Shown: one piece after another, positions 16,845 to 25,963 of the stretch
Layout of the letters: the number at the start of each line of letters is the position of its first letter
Numbering within the stretch: the stretch's first letter is position 1
NCBI GenBank assembly: GCA_003332265.1
Contig: QPGA01000007.1
Span: 37,640 to 101,639, forward strand
DNA: 64,000 nt
Reading direction: 5' to 3'
Source of the DNA: Candidatus Accumulibacter meliphilus
GTDB lineage: Bacteria; Pseudomonadota; Gammaproteobacteria; Burkholderiales; Rhodocyclaceae
The notes under the pieces: model-generated
Seen by the model: the letters and a program-made list of their open reading frames with translations, nothing else
Told to the model about the DNA's origin: nothing
Databases searched by the model: none
Translations under genes and position numbers: made by a program

Positions 16845-18809
16845 ATGAGTGATTTTGCCGGGATGGAAGACCTGCTGCAGGATTTTCTGCAGGAAGCCGG
16901 TGACCTGCTGTCGGATGTGGACAACAAGCTCGTCGATCTCGAGAGAAGTCCTGACGACAGTCGTTTGCTCAACGACATCTTTCGTGGCTTTCACACCATC
17001 AAGGGCGGCGCCGGCTTTCTCAACGCCGGCGAACTGGTGAAGCTTTGCCACTTGACCGAAAACCTTTTCGACAAGCTCAGAAATGGCGAGCAGACGCTGA
17101 CGCCCGAGTTGATGGACACCATCATGGCGGCGACGCAGGGGGTGCGCAACATGTTTGGCGAGATCGGGCAGGGGAGGCAACCTGACCCGGCGCCCACCCC
17201 GGTAAGCGCTCACTTGCGCGCCGCACTGGCAGGGCCGGTCGCCGCACAGGAGGTCGACACGCCCGTGTCTGCACTCATGGCCGGCAAGGCGCCAACTCCG
17301 GCCGCGGCTGCTGCTGCCGGCCCCGACTGGCAGCTACTGCACCAGGCTCTGGTCGGCCGGCAAGCGGTGCCGTCGGTCGCGATGCCGCCGTCGGCGTCGG
17401 CCACTGTTTCGCCGTCGCCTGCTGCGTTGGCTGTCAGCGCGCCGCGACCGCGGACAGGGACGGCCGTGGACGCGGTCCGGATGCAGCCACATTTCCCGCC
17501 GGAAGGCCGGCGCAGCACCGATAAGCCAGGCGCCGTCGCCGGTGCGGCGCCTGCGGGCCGGCGTGGCGAAGAAAAGGCGGCCGTTCGCGAAACCACCATT
17601 CGTGTCGATACGGCGCGTCTCGACCAGGTGCTCAACCTGTCGGGAGAGATCGGCCTGACCAAGAACCGGCTGACCAGCCTGCGTGCCGACATTCTCGCCG
17701 GTAGAACCGATTCCGAAACGCTGCAGGCCCTCGACCAGGCGGTCAGCCAGCTCGACCTGCTGGTCTCCGACCTGCAAAACTCGGTGATGAAGACGCGCAT
17801 GCAGCCGATTGGCCGCCTGTTCCAGAAATACCCGCGCATTGCCCGCGATCTGGCGCGGCAGTTGGGCAAGGACATCGAGCTGGAACTGCTGGGCGAAGAG
17901 ACCGAAGTCGACAAGACGATGATCGAGGATTTGGCCGATCCTTTGGTCCACCTGATTCGTAACGCCGTCGATCACGGCGTCGAGACGGCTGCGCAGCGGC
18001 AGGCGGCCGGCAAGCCGGTGAAAAGCGTCGTGCGCCTCGAAGCGCGTCAGGAGGGCGATCACATCGTGCTGATCATTGCCGACGACGGACGCGGCATGAG
18101 CCCGGAGAAAATTCGCGCCAAGGCGATCGAAAAAAACATCATCAGTGAAGAGGAAGCCAATACGCTCGATGATCGGCAGAGCCTGAACCTGATTTTTCTG
18201 CCCGGTTTTTCGACTATGGCGCAGGCTTCGGCGGTATCGGGCCGCGGCGTCGGAATGGATGTGGTCAAGACCAATATCCAGAAGCTCAACGGCTCGATCG
18301 AGATTCGCTCCGAGCCTGGCAAGGGATCGGTGTTCAGTATTTCGCTGCCCTTGACCCTGGCCATCCTGCCGGTGCTCCTGGTGCTCCTGGGTGAGCAGCC
18401 GTTCGCCCTGCCGCTGTCCATGGTCCGGGAGATTTTGCCGATCGACCACGAGCGAATGCAGGAAGTGGGCGGCAAGGAGACGGTCGTCGTCCGCGGTGAG
18501 ATCCTGCCGGTGATCGCGCTGTCGCGCCTGCTCGGCTGGCCGCAGCTGCAGCGCCCCGAGTATGGCGTCTTGATGCAGACCGCCGAGCGCAGCTTCATTC
18601 TCGCGGTCGACAACTTTGCCGGTCGCGACGATGCGGTGATCAAGGCGCTTGACGACTTCCGTCCGCGCGGGGTAGCCGGCGTGACGACGCTGTCGAATGG
18701 GCAGATCGTGCTTATCCTCGAGATGAAGGAGTTGCTCAGCGATTTGTCGGCCAACAACGACCGCGAGGCGCGCAGCGCACCGACCAGAGCGCTCGAATTT
18801 TTTGCGTAA
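16845..18809 (+). CDS. cheA: Chemotaxis histidine kinase CheA
   Basis: 654 aa. HPt (P1) domain with the phosphorylated His50 in IFRGFHTIKGGAGFL; an Ala/Pro-rich linker (about 105-265); the P3 dimerisation helices (LDQVLNLSGEIGLTKNRL); the P4 ATPase with N-box HLIRNAVDHG, G1 DDGRGMSPEKI and G2 GRGVGMDVVKTN; and the CheW-like P5 domain. The linker shows no clear P2 CheY-binding domain, so CheY may dock differently or P2 is degenerate. The start at 16845 follows TAGGAG, which overlaps the cheZ stop. A strong terminator follows, so cheA probably ends the transcript. Confidence 0.96.
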   Translation: MSDFAGMEDLLQDFLQEAGDLLSDVDNKLVDLERSPDDSRLLNDIFRGFHTIKGGAGFLNAGELVKLCHLTENLFDKLRNGEQTLTPELMDTIMAATQGVRNMFGEIGQGRQPDPAPTPVSAHLRAALAGPVAAQEVDTPVSALMAGKAPTPAAAAAAGPDWQLLHQALVGRQAVPSVAMPPSASATVSPSPAALAVSAPRPRTGTAVDAVRMQPHFPPEGRRSTDKPGAVAGAAPAGRRGEEKAAVRETTIRVDTARLDQVLNLSGEIGLTKNRLTSLRADILAGRTDSETLQALDQAVSQLDLLVSDLQNSVMKTRMQPIGRLFQKYPRIARDLARQLGKDIELELLGEETEVDKTMIEDLADPLVHLIRNAVDHGVETAAQRQAAGKPVKSVVRLEARQEGDHIVLIIADDGRGMSPEKIRAKAIEKNIISEEEANTLDDRQSLNLIFLPGFSTMAQASAVSGRGVGMDVVKTNIQKLNGSIEIRSEPGKGSVFSISLPLTLAILPVLLVLLGEQPFALPLSMVREILPIDHERMQEVGGKETVVVRGEILPVIALSRLLGWPQLQRPEYGVLMQTAERSFILAVDNFAGRDDAVIKALDDFRPRGVAGVTTLSNGQIVLILEMKELLSDLSANNDREARSAPTRALEFFA

Positions 18810-18834
18810 ACAGGTGCATTGGCAGCTTTTTTTT

Positions 18835-18862
18835 GGGGGGGCTACGGCCCCCCATTTTTTTT
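18835..18862 (+). terminator. Rho-independent terminator after cheA
   Basis: A GGGGGG/CCCCCC stem with a 6-nt loop (CTACGG) is followed by eight T residues (18855-18862), 26 bp after the cheA stop. A second T-run also precedes the stem. Confidence 0.85.
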
Positions 18863-18892
18863 GCGCGCCAGCAACAAGTGTTGCTGGCGCGC
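18863..18892. repeat. Second hairpin directly after the cheA terminator
   Basis: A perfect 13-bp inverted repeat, GCGCGCCAGCAAC (18863-18875) and its complement (18880-18892), with loop AAGT. It begins at the base after the terminator's T-run. It could back up termination or protect the RNA 3' end. Confidence 0.8.
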
Positions 18893-18912
18893 CACTATTC
18901 GAGAATTGGCGT

Positions 18913-18959
18913 AAATAAACCGTCTTATATGTTTATTTAATATGGTTTTTTCCTATAAT
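18913..18959 (+). promoter_or_regulatory. Promoter region of the flhB operon with inverted repeat
   Basis: TATAAT at 18954-18959 lies 27 bp upstream of the flhB start, but no good -35 is seen at 17 bp (GTTTAT). Just upstream is a perfect 8-bp inverted repeat, AAATAAAC (18913-18920) and GTTTATTT (18931-18938), separated by 10 bp. This AT-rich island stands out from the GC-rich surroundings. The palindrome is a plausible site for an activator, which would explain the weak -35. Confidence 0.5.
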
Positions 18960-18985
18960 AGCCTCGGGACCACTGGGAGCTCGAA

Positions 18986-20125
18986 ATGGCTGAGGAAAGC
19001 GACCTCGAAAAAACCGAAGCAGCATCGTCAAGGCGCTTGGAGCAGGCGCGCGAGGAGGGACAGGTTCCGCGCTCGCGGGAGATTGGCACCTTCCTCGTTC
19101 TGATGGTTGGCGCGGCGGCATTCTGGCTGATGGGGCCGTGGATGGTTCAGCGGGTATCCGGGTTTTTTCGCCGCGGTCTGGTGCTCGATCGCGACCTGGC
19201 CACTGAGCCGACACTGATGCTGGTTCGCCTGGCAGATATTTCGCTCGACGCCTTGCTTTCTTTCGCACCGCTGTTCGCGGCGCTGATCGTTGCCGCGCTG
19301 CTGTCGCCGTTTTTCCTGGGCAGCTGGAACTTCTCTGCGAAAGCGCTACAACCTGACCTGAGCCGTCTCAATCTACTCAAGGGCCTGGGCCGCGTGATCT
19401 CGTGGAACGGCCTGGTGGAACTGGTCAAGGCCGTGGTCAAGTCGTCGCTGGTCGGGGGAGTTGCCGTTCTCGTCCTGTGGAACGAGAGTGGCGATCTGCT
19501 GGCGATGTTCGCGCAATCGATCGAGGTGGCTCTGGCCGGCGCGGGCCATTTGCTCAGCTTCAATTTTCTGGTCATCGTTTCGGCCATGCTCTTGATCGTA
19601 GCCGTGGACGTGCCGTTTCAAATCTGGCAATACCACGACAAGCTGAAGATGACGCGTGCGGAAGTCAAGAAGGAAGGCAAGGAACTGGAAGGCAATCCCG
19701 AAGTCAAGAGCCGCATTCGTCAGCTGCAGCGCGAGGCCGCCCGCAAGCGCATGATGTCGGCGGTGCCGGCGGCCGACGTGATTGTCACCAACCCCAGTCA
19801 CTACGCGGTGGCGCTGGTCTACAAGGCAGGCATGGGAGCGCCGAAACTGCTGGCCAAGGGGATGGGCGAGGTGGCGCTCAAAATCCGCCAGATCGGCGCC
19901 GAGAATACTGTTCCGACGGTCGAGGCTGCGCCCCTGGCGCGCGCACTTTATCGCCACGCCGAACTCGACCAGGAGATACCTGCCGCCCTTTACGCGGCGG
20001 TCGCCGAGGTGCTGGCCTACGTCTACCAGCTGAGCAGCTGGCGCGCGGTGGGCGGCGCCTATCCGTTGCCGCCGCGAGAAATCGCTGTTCCGCCCGAACT
20101 CGTCCCGGAGGCCGCGCATGGCTAA
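18986..20125 (+). CDS. flhB: Flagellar type III export switch protein FlhB
   Basis: 379 aa. Four membrane segments are followed by a cytoplasmic domain with the autocleavage site N269-P270-S271-H272. FlhB cuts itself between Asn and Pro, which lets the export gate switch from hook to filament substrates. Here the usual Thr is Ser (NPSH instead of NPTH); the catalytic Asn and the His are kept. The N-terminus (AEESDLEKTEAASSRRLEQAREEG) is typical. Start ATG at 18986. The stop overlaps flhA by 8 bp, so the genes are translationally coupled. Confidence 0.96.
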   Translation: MAEESDLEKTEAASSRRLEQAREEGQVPRSREIGTFLVLMVGAAAFWLMGPWMVQRVSGFFRRGLVLDRDLATEPTLMLVRLADISLDALLSFAPLFAALIVAALLSPFFLGSWNFSAKALQPDLSRLNLLKGLGRVISWNGLVELVKAVVKSSLVGGVAVLVLWNESGDLLAMFAQSIEVALAGAGHLLSFNFLVIVSAMLLIVAVDVPFQIWQYHDKLKMTRAEVKKEGKELEGNPEVKSRIRQLQREAARKRMMSAVPAADVIVTNPSHYAVALVYKAGMGAPKLLAKGMGEVALKIRQIGAENTVPTVEAAPLARALYRHAELDQEIPAALYAAVAEVLAYVYQLSSWRAVGGAYPLPPREIAVPPELVPEAAHG

Positions 20126-22205
20126 CGCCGGCGCCATCGTGCTGCAGGATCTCGTCGCCCGCTTCGGGCAGCGGCAGCTCGCCGGTCCGCTGCTGATCCT
20201 GGCGATCCTGGCGATGATGGTCTTGCCTCTGCCACCGTTTGTGCTGGATCTCTTTTTTACTTTCAATATCGCCATTTCGGTGATCGTCATGCTGGTTGCA
20301 ATGAGCGTGATGAAGCCGCTGGATTTCTCCGTTTTCCCGACCGTGCTGCTGGTCACCACCCTCCTGCGCCTGTCACTAAACGTTGCCTCGACGCGCATCG
20401 TGCTCCTTGACGGGCACACCGGGCCGGGCGCCGCGGGGCAGGTCATCGAGGCCTTCGGGCATTTCCTGGTTGGTGGCAACTATGCCGTCGGCCTGGTGGT
20501 GTTTACGATTCTGGTGATCATCAACTTCGTGGTCATCACCAAGGGTGCCGGTCGGGTCGCCGAAGTGGCGGCGCGCTTCACGCTGGATGCCATGCCCGGC
20601 AAGCAGATGGCCATCGACGCCGATCTCAATGCCGGCTTGATCGGTGAGGACGAGGCGCGCAAGCGCCGCGCAACGATTGCTGAAGAAGCGGACTTCTTCG
20701 GTTCCATGGACGGGGCCTCGAAGTTCGTCCGTGGCGATGCGGTCGCCGGCATCCTGATCATGTTGATCAACGTCGTCGGCGGCCTCTTCGTCGGCGTCCT
20801 GCAGCACGACATGGACATCGCGGCGGCGGCCAAGACCTACACCCTGTTGACCATTGGCGATGGCCTGGTGGCGCAGATCCCGGCGTTGATCATATCGATC
20901 GCCGCCGGCATGGTGGTGACCCGCGTCGGTGACGACCAGGATGTCTCGCAACAGTTCATCGCGCAGCTTTTCAAGAATCCCCGGCTGATCTTTCTGAGCG
21001 CCGGGATCATTGGTTTGCTGGGCCTGATTCCCGGCATGCCGAACTTCGTTTTTCTGCTCCTGGCCGGTGTTCTGGGCGCCATCGCCTGGCGAATCGAGAA
21101 AGGCGAGCGGGTCGCCGCACCGCTACCGGTTGCCGCGGCGCCGGTCGCTGCCCGAGAAACCCAGGAGGCAAGCTGGGCTGACGTCACGGCGCTCGACATC
21201 CTCGGTCTGGAGGTCGGCTACCGCCTGATTCCGCTGGTCGACAAGGCGCAGGACGGTGAGTTGCTGCGCCGCATCCGCGGCATTCGCAAGAAATTTGCCC
21301 AGGAAGTGGGCTTCCTGGTTTCCCCGGTGCACATTCGCGACAACCTGGAACTGAAACCGAATGCCTACAAGATCTTGCTCAAGGGCGTCGAAATCGGCGA
21401 CGGCGAAGCTTTCCCCGGGAATCTGCTGGCCATCAACCCCGGTCGCGTTGCCGGCGAGGTACCGGGCACGGTGACCAGGGATCCTGCCTACGGCCTGCCG
21501 GCGGTGTGGATCGAGATGGCTATGCGGGAGCAGGCGCAGGCCTATGGATACACCGTCGTCGATGCCAGCACGGTGACCGCGACGCACCTCAATCAGCTGA
21601 TCCTGTCGCACGCCGCCGAGCTACTCGGGCGCCAGGAGACGCAGGCCCTGCTCGATCACCTGGCCAAGGAGATGCCCAAGCTGGTCGAGGACGTGGTGCC
21701 CAAGCTGCTGACCCTTGGCATTTTCCAGAAAGTCTTGCGCAACCTCCTCGAAGAGGGGGTGTCGTTGCGCGACATGCGCACGATCATTGAAACCCTGGCC
21801 GAAGCGGCGCCGCGCTCGCAGGACGCGGAGGTGCTGACTGCACAGCTGCGCATTGCCCTGGGTCGTTCGATTGCTCAGGAGCTGTTCCCGGGCGGGGCTG
21901 AAATGCAGGTGATGTCGCTGGATCCGCAGCTCGAGCGGATTCTTCTCCAGGCAGTTGGCGGTGGCGGCGATGGTGCCAGTATCGAACCAGGTCTGGCTGA
22001 TACCCTGCTACGCGAGGCGGTCGCCGCGGCGCAGCGGCAGGAAGACGTCGGCTTGCCGACCGTGCTGCTGGTTCCCGGAAATCTCCGCACGCTGCTGTCC
22101 CGCTTTCTGCGTCGGAGCATCCCGCATTTGAAAGTGCTGGCGCACGGCGAAGTGCCTGAAAACAGAACCATCAAAGTTACCTCGATTATTGGAGGCAAGG
22201 TATGA
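20118..22205 (+). CDS. flhA: Flagellar export gate protein FlhA
   Basis: 695 aa, the expected size. The N-terminal half has about eight membrane helices, with the conserved cytoplasmic FHIPEP-type loop region (LDAMPGKQMAIDADLNAGLI and DFFGSMDGASKFVRGDAVAG). The C-terminal cytoplasmic domain binds chaperone-substrate complexes. It forms the nonameric gate of the flagellar type III secretion system and couples proton flow to export. It overlaps flhB upstream by 8 bp and flhF downstream by 4 bp (ATGA). Confidence 0.97.
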   Translation: MANAGAIVLQDLVARFGQRQLAGPLLILAILAMMVLPLPPFVLDLFFTFNIAISVIVMLVAMSVMKPLDFSVFPTVLLVTTLLRLSLNVASTRIVLLDGHTGPGAAGQVIEAFGHFLVGGNYAVGLVVFTILVIINFVVITKGAGRVAEVAARFTLDAMPGKQMAIDADLNAGLIGEDEARKRRATIAEEADFFGSMDGASKFVRGDAVAGILIMLINVVGGLFVGVLQHDMDIAAAAKTYTLLTIGDGLVAQIPALIISIAAGMVVTRVGDDQDVSQQFIAQLFKNPRLIFLSAGIIGLLGLIPGMPNFVFLLLAGVLGAIAWRIEKGERVAAPLPVAAAPVAARETQEASWADVTALDILGLEVGYRLIPLVDKAQDGELLRRIRGIRKKFAQEVGFLVSPVHIRDNLELKPNAYKILLKGVEIGDGEAFPGNLLAINPGRVAGEVPGTVTRDPAYGLPAVWIEMAMREQAQAYGYTVVDASTVTATHLNQLILSHAAELLGRQETQALLDHLAKEMPKLVEDVVPKLLTLGIFQKVLRNLLEEGVSLRDMRTIIETLAEAAPRSQDAEVLTAQLRIALGRSIAQELFPGGAEMQVMSLDPQLERILLQAVGGGGDGASIEPGLADTLLREAVAAAQRQEDVGLPTVLLVPGNLRTLLSRFLRRSIPHLKVLAHGEVPENRTIKVTSIIGGKV

Positions 22206-23584
22206 ACGTCAGGAAATTCATCGCCGCGACCGCGCGTGACGCATTGCGCAAGGTCAAGGAGACGCTGGGGCCCGACGCGATCATTCTCTCCAATCGTGGG
22301 ATTCCCGGAGGTGTCGAGATCATGGCGGTTGCCGCCCGCGACATGGAGATGATCGTTCCGACCGCCGAGCGCGAGCCAGGGCCACGTCGCAAGGAGGCTG
22401 CACCAGGTCCTTCGCTCGAGCCGCACGGCGAGCGCCCGGCGGCCCCGCGACAGGCGCCGGCGTCGGCCGCGTCAGCTACCAGCGCAGCGCAGAAGGCACG
22501 CCTGGGACAGCCGCGGCCGTCGCCGCCGTTGTCGGTGCGCGCCAGGCCGCAGGTCGATCTGCCGCGAGCAGTGCCGCCGAATGCGCCGCCGGCGAAAGCC
22601 GAAGTCGTTCCGGCGGCCGTGATCGACGAGATTCGCTCCTTGCGAAAAATTGTCGAGCAGCATCTGGCCGGTTTCGCCTGGGGCGAATCGGCGCGCGCCG
22701 AGCCGGTGAAGACCGAGATTCTTCGCCAGTTGCTCGACGCCGGCTTTTCGCCACAGTTCGCCCGCCACTTGCTCGCCGACCTGCCGCGCGATCTCGATGC
22801 CGCACAGGCGCTGGCATGGGTCAAGGGAGGTGCCGATCGAGGCCTGCTGACCACTGACAGCGAGAGCGATATTGTCGACCGAGGTGGCGTCTACGCGCTG
22901 GTCGGGCCGACCGGTGTCGGCAAGACCACCACCACCGCCAAACTTGCCGCCCGCTGCGTGCTGCGGCACGGCGCCAGGAAGCTGGCGCTGGTGACTACCG
23001 ACGGTTATCGGATCGGCGCGCACGAACAGCTGCGCATTTATGGGCGGATTCTCGGCGTTTCGGTTCATCTGGCCAGGGATGGCGCCGACCTGCGTGCGAC
23101 GCTGCAGGATCTGCAGCACACGCATATGGTGCTGATCGATACCATGGGCATGAGCCAGCGCGATCGGCTGGTCAGTGAGCAGGTGGCGATGTTCGCTGAT
23201 AACGACGTCAAGTCGCTGTTGTTGTTGTCGGCGACCAGTCGTGGCGATACGCTCGACGACGTGATCAAGGCGTATAACGGACTGCAGAACCTCGCCGGTT
23301 GCATTCTGACCAAGGTCGACGAAGCCGCGAGTCTGGCGTCGTCGCTCGATGTCATCATCCGTCATCGCCTGCGCCTGTACTACGTCTCGAACGGGCAGCG
23401 CGTACCGGAAGACCTGCATCTGCCCAATCGCCCTTATCTGGTACACCGTGCTTTCAAGGATTTGCCGGACAGCTCGCCGCATCGTCTCGCCGGCCTCGAA
23501 CCCGGCCTGATGATGGCCAGCGCCGCAGCCAACGCGGCCCACACGACCAAGGTCGTTTCTGCCGGAGGAGGTCAGCGTGCTTAA
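22202..23584 (+). CDS. flhF: Flagellar placement GTPase FlhF
   Basis: 460 aa. An N-terminal basic region (MNVRKFIAATARDALRKVKE), a Pro/Ala-rich linker (about 55-140), then the NG GTPase module related to SRP54/FtsY. P-loop GPTGVGKTTTTAKLAA near residue 236, DTMGMSQRD in the G3 region and TKVDEAAS in G4. FlhF marks the pole or site where the flagellum is built, together with FlhG. Its presence with flhG suggests polar flagellation. Overlaps flhA (4 bp) and flhG (8 bp). Confidence 0.95.
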   Translation: MNVRKFIAATARDALRKVKETLGPDAIILSNRGIPGGVEIMAVAARDMEMIVPTAEREPGPRRKEAAPGPSLEPHGERPAAPRQAPASAASATSAAQKARLGQPRPSPPLSVRARPQVDLPRAVPPNAPPAKAEVVPAAVIDEIRSLRKIVEQHLAGFAWGESARAEPVKTEILRQLLDAGFSPQFARHLLADLPRDLDAAQALAWVKGGADRGLLTTDSESDIVDRGGVYALVGPTGVGKTTTTAKLAARCVLRHGARKLALVTTDGYRIGAHEQLRIYGRILGVSVHLARDGADLRATLQDLQHTHMVLIDTMGMSQRDRLVSEQVAMFADNDVKSLLLLSATSRGDTLDDVIKAYNGLQNLAGCILTKVDEAASLASSLDVIIRHRLRLYYVSNGQRVPEDLHLPNRPYLVHRAFKDLPDSSPHRLAGLEPGLMMASAAANAAHTTKVVSAGGGQRA

Positions 23585-24461
23585 TCTTCGCGGCGATCAG
23601 GCGGCTGGGTTGAGGCGTCTCTTCGGCCGCCCGCGGCTGCGTATCGTCAGTTTCGCCGCCGGCAGCGTCGGTGTTGGCAAAAGCGTTTCGGTGGCCAACC
23701 TGGCGGCTTGCCTGGCCCGTCAGGGCAAGGAAGTGCTGGTGGTCGACGAGAACAGCGACGACAGCGTTGCCGCCTACTACGGCGTGCTCGTGCGCCACGA
23801 TCTGCAGCAGGTGGTGCGTTGCGAGAAGCCTTTGTCCGAGGTGATTCTTTCGGTGGCGCCAGGGGTCCGCGTTCTGCCGGCCGCGAAGGTGGTCCAACGG
23901 CTGGCGACTCTGAGTGCTGCCGAGCAGCGCATCCTGCTCGATAGTTTTGGCCAGATTGACCGACCGGCGGACATCGTTCTCGTCGATACCTCGCTTGATC
24001 ATCCGCTCGGTTTTTCGCCACTTGGCCTGGCGGCACACGATACGGTCATCGTCGTCTCGCCGAACGGCGCGTCGATTACGGACGCCTACGCGCTGATCAA
24101 GAAAGTCAGCCTGGGCTATGCCCGCAAGCATTTTCGCATTCTGGTGAATAAGGCGCGGAGCGCGAGCGATGCGCAGGCGGTCCACGACAACATTGCCGCG
24201 GTGGCGCACAGTCGCCAGCTCGCCCGTCTTGATTATGCCGGTTACGTGCCGCTCGACGAGTCTCTGCGGCAGGCGTCCCGGCTCTGCCAACCGGTCGCCG
24301 CGCTGTTTCCGGAGGCGCCGTCAGCAATGGCCTATCAAAACGTGGTCAGCGAACTGCTCAACTGGCCCGGCGACGACGCCGATACCCGCGGCCTGGAACA
24401 TTTTGTGCAACAACTGCTACACTTGAGCCAACGTATCGACCCCACAGCTATCTACGCCTGA
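23577..24461 (+). CDS. flhG: MinD-like ATPase FlhG/FleN, flagellar number control
   Basis: 294 aa, ParA/MinD family. Deviant Walker A FAAGSVGVGKSVSVANLAA near residues 24-42, then LVVDEN, and a Walker B-like DIVLVDTS. In polar flagellates FlhG (FleN) limits flagellar number by acting on FlhF and, in some groups, on the sigma54 activator FleQ. The start is GTG at 23577, placed by a strong SD (GGAGGAGG) inside the end of flhF; the 8-bp overlap implies coupling. It precedes fliA by 19 bp. Confidence 0.93.
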   Translation: MLNLRGDQAAGLRRLFGRPRLRIVSFAAGSVGVGKSVSVANLAACLARQGKEVLVVDENSDDSVAAYYGVLVRHDLQQVVRCEKPLSEVILSVAPGVRVLPAAKVVQRLATLSAAEQRILLDSFGQIDRPADIVLVDTSLDHPLGFSPLGLAAHDTVIVVSPNGASITDAYALIKKVSLGYARKHFRILVNKARSASDAQAVHDNIAAVAHSRQLARLDYAGYVPLDESLRQASRLCQPVAALFPEAPSAMAYQNVVSELLNWPGDDADTRGLEHFVQQLLHLSQRIDPTAIYA

Positions 24462-24480
24462 TAGCTCTCTCCCAAAACGT

Positions 24481-25227
24481 ATGTATAACGCCGCTGGTCA
24501 GATCAACAGGGAGCAGCTGGTCCAGCGCTTCGCGCCAATGGTCAAGCGCATCGCTTGCCATCTGATGGCACGTCTGCCGGCCAGCGTTCTGCTCGACGAT
24601 CTGGTCCAGAACGGGATGCTCGGCCTGCTCGACGCGATTGGCCGTTTCGAGGTCGGTGTGGGAGCACAATTCGAAGCCTACGCCGCGCAGCGGGTACGTG
24701 GTGCGATGCTCGACAGCCTGCGCGAGAACGACTGGTTGCCGCGCAGCTTGCGACGCAGCTGTCGCCTCATCGAGGCGGCCATCGCGCAGCTGCAACAGCA
24801 AACGGGTCGCGCGCCGACCGAAAAAGAGCTCGCCGACGCTCTCGACATGACGCTGGCGGACTATCAGAAGATGCTGCAGAGCGCTCGCGGGCACCAGTTG
24901 GTTTATCTCGAAGACCTGATCAGCGAGGAGGGTGAGGATTTTCTGGAGCGTCATCAGGTTGAGGAGAACAGCGATCCGGCGCAGCTCTTCGAGGACGAGA
25001 TGACCCGTCAGGCGCTGGTCAGGGCGATTGCCGATCTGCCCGAGCGTGAAAAGCTGATGATGGCGCTCTACTATGAGCGGGATCTCAATCTGCGTGAAAT
25101 CGGGGAAGTGATGGGCGTCAGCGAATCACGCGTTTGTCAGCTGCACAGTCAGGCCGTGATGCGCTTGCGCACGCGCCTGGCTGGCGCTGTGGACAAGAAG
25201 CGAAAGAAAATCGAAAAGAATGGATAG
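24481..25227 (+). CDS. fliA: Sigma factor FliA (sigma28)
   Basis: 248 aa, flagellar sigma-70-type factor. Region 2 is VQRFAPMVKRIACHL through DDLVQNGMLGLLDAI and FEAYAAQRVRGAMLDSLR. Region 3 is RAPTEKELADALDM. Region 4 is LPEREKLMMALYYERDLNLREIGEVMGVSESRVCQLHSQA. It directs late flagellar, motor and chemotaxis genes, and candidate target promoters are seen before flgM, flgK and two MCP genes. FlgM, its inhibitor, is encoded at 27470-27757. Overlaps motC by 8 bp. Confidence 0.97.
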   Translation: MYNAAGQINREQLVQRFAPMVKRIACHLMARLPASVLLDDLVQNGMLGLLDAIGRFEVGVGAQFEAYAAQRVRGAMLDSLRENDWLPRSLRRSCRLIEAAIAQLQQQTGRAPTEKELADALDMTLADYQKMLQSARGHQLVYLEDLISEEGEDFLERHQVEENSDPAQLFEDEMTRQALVRAIADLPEREKLMMALYYERDLNLREIGEVMGVSESRVCQLHSQAVMRLRTRLAGAVDKKRKKIEKNG

Positions 25228-25960
25228 GACCAGTGTTCTCGGTCTGCTGATCGGCGTGCTGGCGATTGTCGGCGGGCAAATTCTCGAAGGTGGCCACGTC
25301 GGCTCCTTGTCGCAGCCGACAGCGCTGCTCATCGTCGTTGGCGGCACCTTGGGGGCGGTCATGTTGCAGAGTCCGTATGCGACCTTCGTCCGCGGCATCC
25401 GCATGGTGAAGTGGGTTTTTCGCCCGCCAGTTTCGGATCCGCAGCGACTGATCCAGCAAATTGCCCACTGGAGCCAGGTGTCGCGGCGTGAGGGCTTGCT
25501 GGCACTCGATGCGCTGGTCAATGAGCTGGCGGACGAGTTCACCCGCAAGGGATTGCAGCTGCTCGTCGATGGCGCCGAACCGGAGCGCCTGCGTGAGGTT
25601 CTGGAGGTCGAAATAAACACCTTCGACCAGGAAATGAAACTCTCGGCCAGAATCTGGGAGGCGGCTGGCGGCTACTCGCCGACGATCGGCATCCTCGGCG
25701 CGGTGATGGGTCTGATTCACGTGATGGAGAACCTGTCCGATCCGTCCAAACTTGGCGCCGGCATCGCCGTGGCCTTCGTGGCCACGATCTACGGCGTCGG
25801 CCTGGCCAACCTGGTCTATCTACCGATGGCCGGCAAGTTGAAGGCGCACATCAATCGCATGATCACAGAGCGCGAAATGATCGTCGACGGGCTGGTCGGT
25901 ATCGCTAATGGCGATAATCCACGCATCATTGAAAGCCGTCTGCGCGGCTATATTTTCTAG
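25220..25960 (+). CDS. motC: Flagellar motor stator protein MotC (MotA family)
   Basis: 246 aa with four membrane segments (VLGLLIGVLAIVGGQIL, PTALLIVVGGTLGAV, ILGAVMGLIHVMENL, GIAVAFVATIYGVGLANL) and the large cytoplasmic loop typical of MotA/PomA. The two Pro residues next to the membrane (YSPTIGILGA and LVYLPMAGKL) are kept. With its partner downstream it forms an ion channel around the rotor. Length (about 246) and position after fliA match the MotCD second stator set of pseudomonads, so it is called MotC rather than MotA; the sequence alone does not settle this. Confidence 0.9.
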   Translation: MDRTSVLGLLIGVLAIVGGQILEGGHVGSLSQPTALLIVVGGTLGAVMLQSPYATFVRGIRMVKWVFRPPVSDPQRLIQQIAHWSQVSRREGLLALDALVNELADEFTRKGLQLLVDGAEPERLREVLEVEINTFDQEMKLSARIWEAAGGYSPTIGILGAVMGLIHVMENLSDPSKLGAGIAVAFVATIYGVGLANLVYLPMAGKLKAHINRMITEREMIVDGLVGIANGDNPRIIESRLRGYIF

Positions 25961-25963
25961 ACT

